The position numbers were made by a program, and so were the translations under genes. A stretch of 64,000 nt of DNA from an uncultured Acidobacteriota bacterium (GTDB lineage: Bacteria > Acidobacteriota > Terriglobia > Terriglobales > Acidobacteriaceae): assembly GCA_903832055.1 (NCBI GenBank), contig CAILAC010000010.1, forward strand, positions 310,001-374,000, in the 5' to 3' direction. A model generated the notes under the pieces. It was not told the DNA's origin, did not search any database, and saw nothing but the letters and a program-made list of their open reading frames with translations. This document shows, in pieces, positions 63,598 to 64,000 of the stretch. The first letter of the stretch is position 1, and each line of letters opens with the position of its first letter.

Positions 63598-64000
63598 ATG
63601 CTTCCCTATGTCTTCGGACTAGCTTTTCTGTGCTTCGTCGCTGAAAGAGTCTTTCCCGGATGGCCATTGCCCCGCATAAGGACTTGGCCAATACGAGTCA
63701 TACTCGTCAATCTCGCCCAGCTTGGCGTCATCCTGGTCGCCGGAATCAGCTGGGAGAAGTGGCTCTCATCGAGCTCTCTCTTCCACCTCGAACGCCATGT
63801 ATCTCCAGAAATCGGCGCCATGATCGCTTACTTCATCGCCACATTCGTTTTTTATTGGTGGCATCGTTGGCGGCACCAGGTTGACGCCCTATGGCTGATG
63901 TTCCATCAAGTCCATCACAGCCCTCAACGCATCGAGGTCATCACCTCCTTCTACAAGCATCCGCTCGAAATGGTGGTGAACTCGGTCATCGGCAGCGTCC
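63598..64000 (+). CDS. Fatty acid hydroxylase/sterol desaturase family protein (5' part)
   Basis: 134 residues are visible before the window ends; no stop. ATG 63598 has GGAGA 11 bases upstream. Helices MLPYVFGLAFLCFVAER and IGAMIAYFIATFVFYWWH are followed by di-iron histidine motifs WWHRWRH (HxxxH) and FHQVHHSPQ (HxxHH). Membrane hydroxylases and desaturases of lipids, carotenoids or sterols belong here. Its product could act on membrane lipids; no nearby lipid gene except hpnJ. Confidence 0.85.
   Translation, partial: MLPYVFGLAFLCFVAERVFPGWPLPRIRTWPIRVILVNLAQLGVILVAGISWEKWLSSSSLFHLERHVSPEIGAMIAYFIATFVFYWWHRWRHQVDALWLMFHQVHHSPQRIEVITSFYKHPLEMVVNSVIGSV

Overview
The window is a GC-rich bacterial chromosome segment with strong C/G bias at third codon positions. 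It suggests an acidobacterium of the Acidobacteriaceae type (subdivision 1). The evidence is indirect: many Tat-, Sec- or lipoprotein-exported plant-polysaccharide glycosidases, an isolated hopanoid gene (hpnJ), a type B succinate dehydrogenase with a single cytochrome b subunit, a RAYT transposase with its REP repeats, and intergenic repeats that read through as 'HPERSEG'. No rRNA, tRNA or CRISPR array was recognised, and no marker fixes the genus. Layout, left to right. 0-2.9 kb: a (CACTTCA/CACTCA)n tract, an orphan ABC ATPase, a RAYT transposase between two direct REP copies, and an unusual leader with an extended Shine-Dalgarno sequence and a tiny Cys-containing ORF. 3-7.6 kb: convergent GH3 and GH36-like glycosidases. 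7.7-10.7 kb: eno-gpmI (lower glycolysis). 11-15.9 kb: secreted glycine-zipper protein, pyrE, GH30 lipoprotein, OmpA-type lipoprotein, SnoaL-like protein. 15.9-18.5 kb: accessory patch with vapBC, a decayed parDE-like pair and a two-gene cassette of unknown function. 18.6-24.3 kb: uvrC, hypothetical genes, glutathione peroxidase, M19 dipeptidase, higBA. 24.3-32 kb: SpoIIE-type phosphatase, sdhCAB, rdgB, paired half-size EamA transporters. 32-37.5 kb: hpnJ and a HlyD-TPR-TolC operon. 37.7-41.4 kb: queF, MFS transporter, secreted Cys protein, a nucleotidyltransferase pair inserted beside a small membrane-protein gene. 41.5-50 kb: uvrA-CPBP protease, parDE, APC permease, GH51, DUF4242. 50-56.5 kb: xerC/xerD-like tandem, ferric-reductase-like protein, HAD, Nudix, mazEF, NRAMP-family transporter. 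56.7-64 kb: exported protein plus GH172, NAD(P)-binding protein, nitronate monooxygenase-like protein, HTH-like protein, PRC/MgtE_N/CBS protein, and the start of a fatty-acid-hydroxylase-family gene cut by the window edge. Functionally the region mixes housekeeping (glycolysis, TCA/respiration, nucleotide-excision repair by UvrA and UvrC, pyrimidine and queuosine synthesis) with extracellular hemicellulose, arabinan and galactoside breakdown and with accessory elements. Three things stand out. First, several dispersed hairpin repeat families. One is a composite that sits directly behind the stop codons of minus-strand genes, including both junctions of the sdh operon. Second, many toxin-antitoxin modules and fragments of them. 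Third, a recurrent promoter layout in which a TANNNT box ends 6-8 nt before the start codon, suggesting leaderless mRNAs. All statements come from reading the sequence and from family knowledge; no database search was run.
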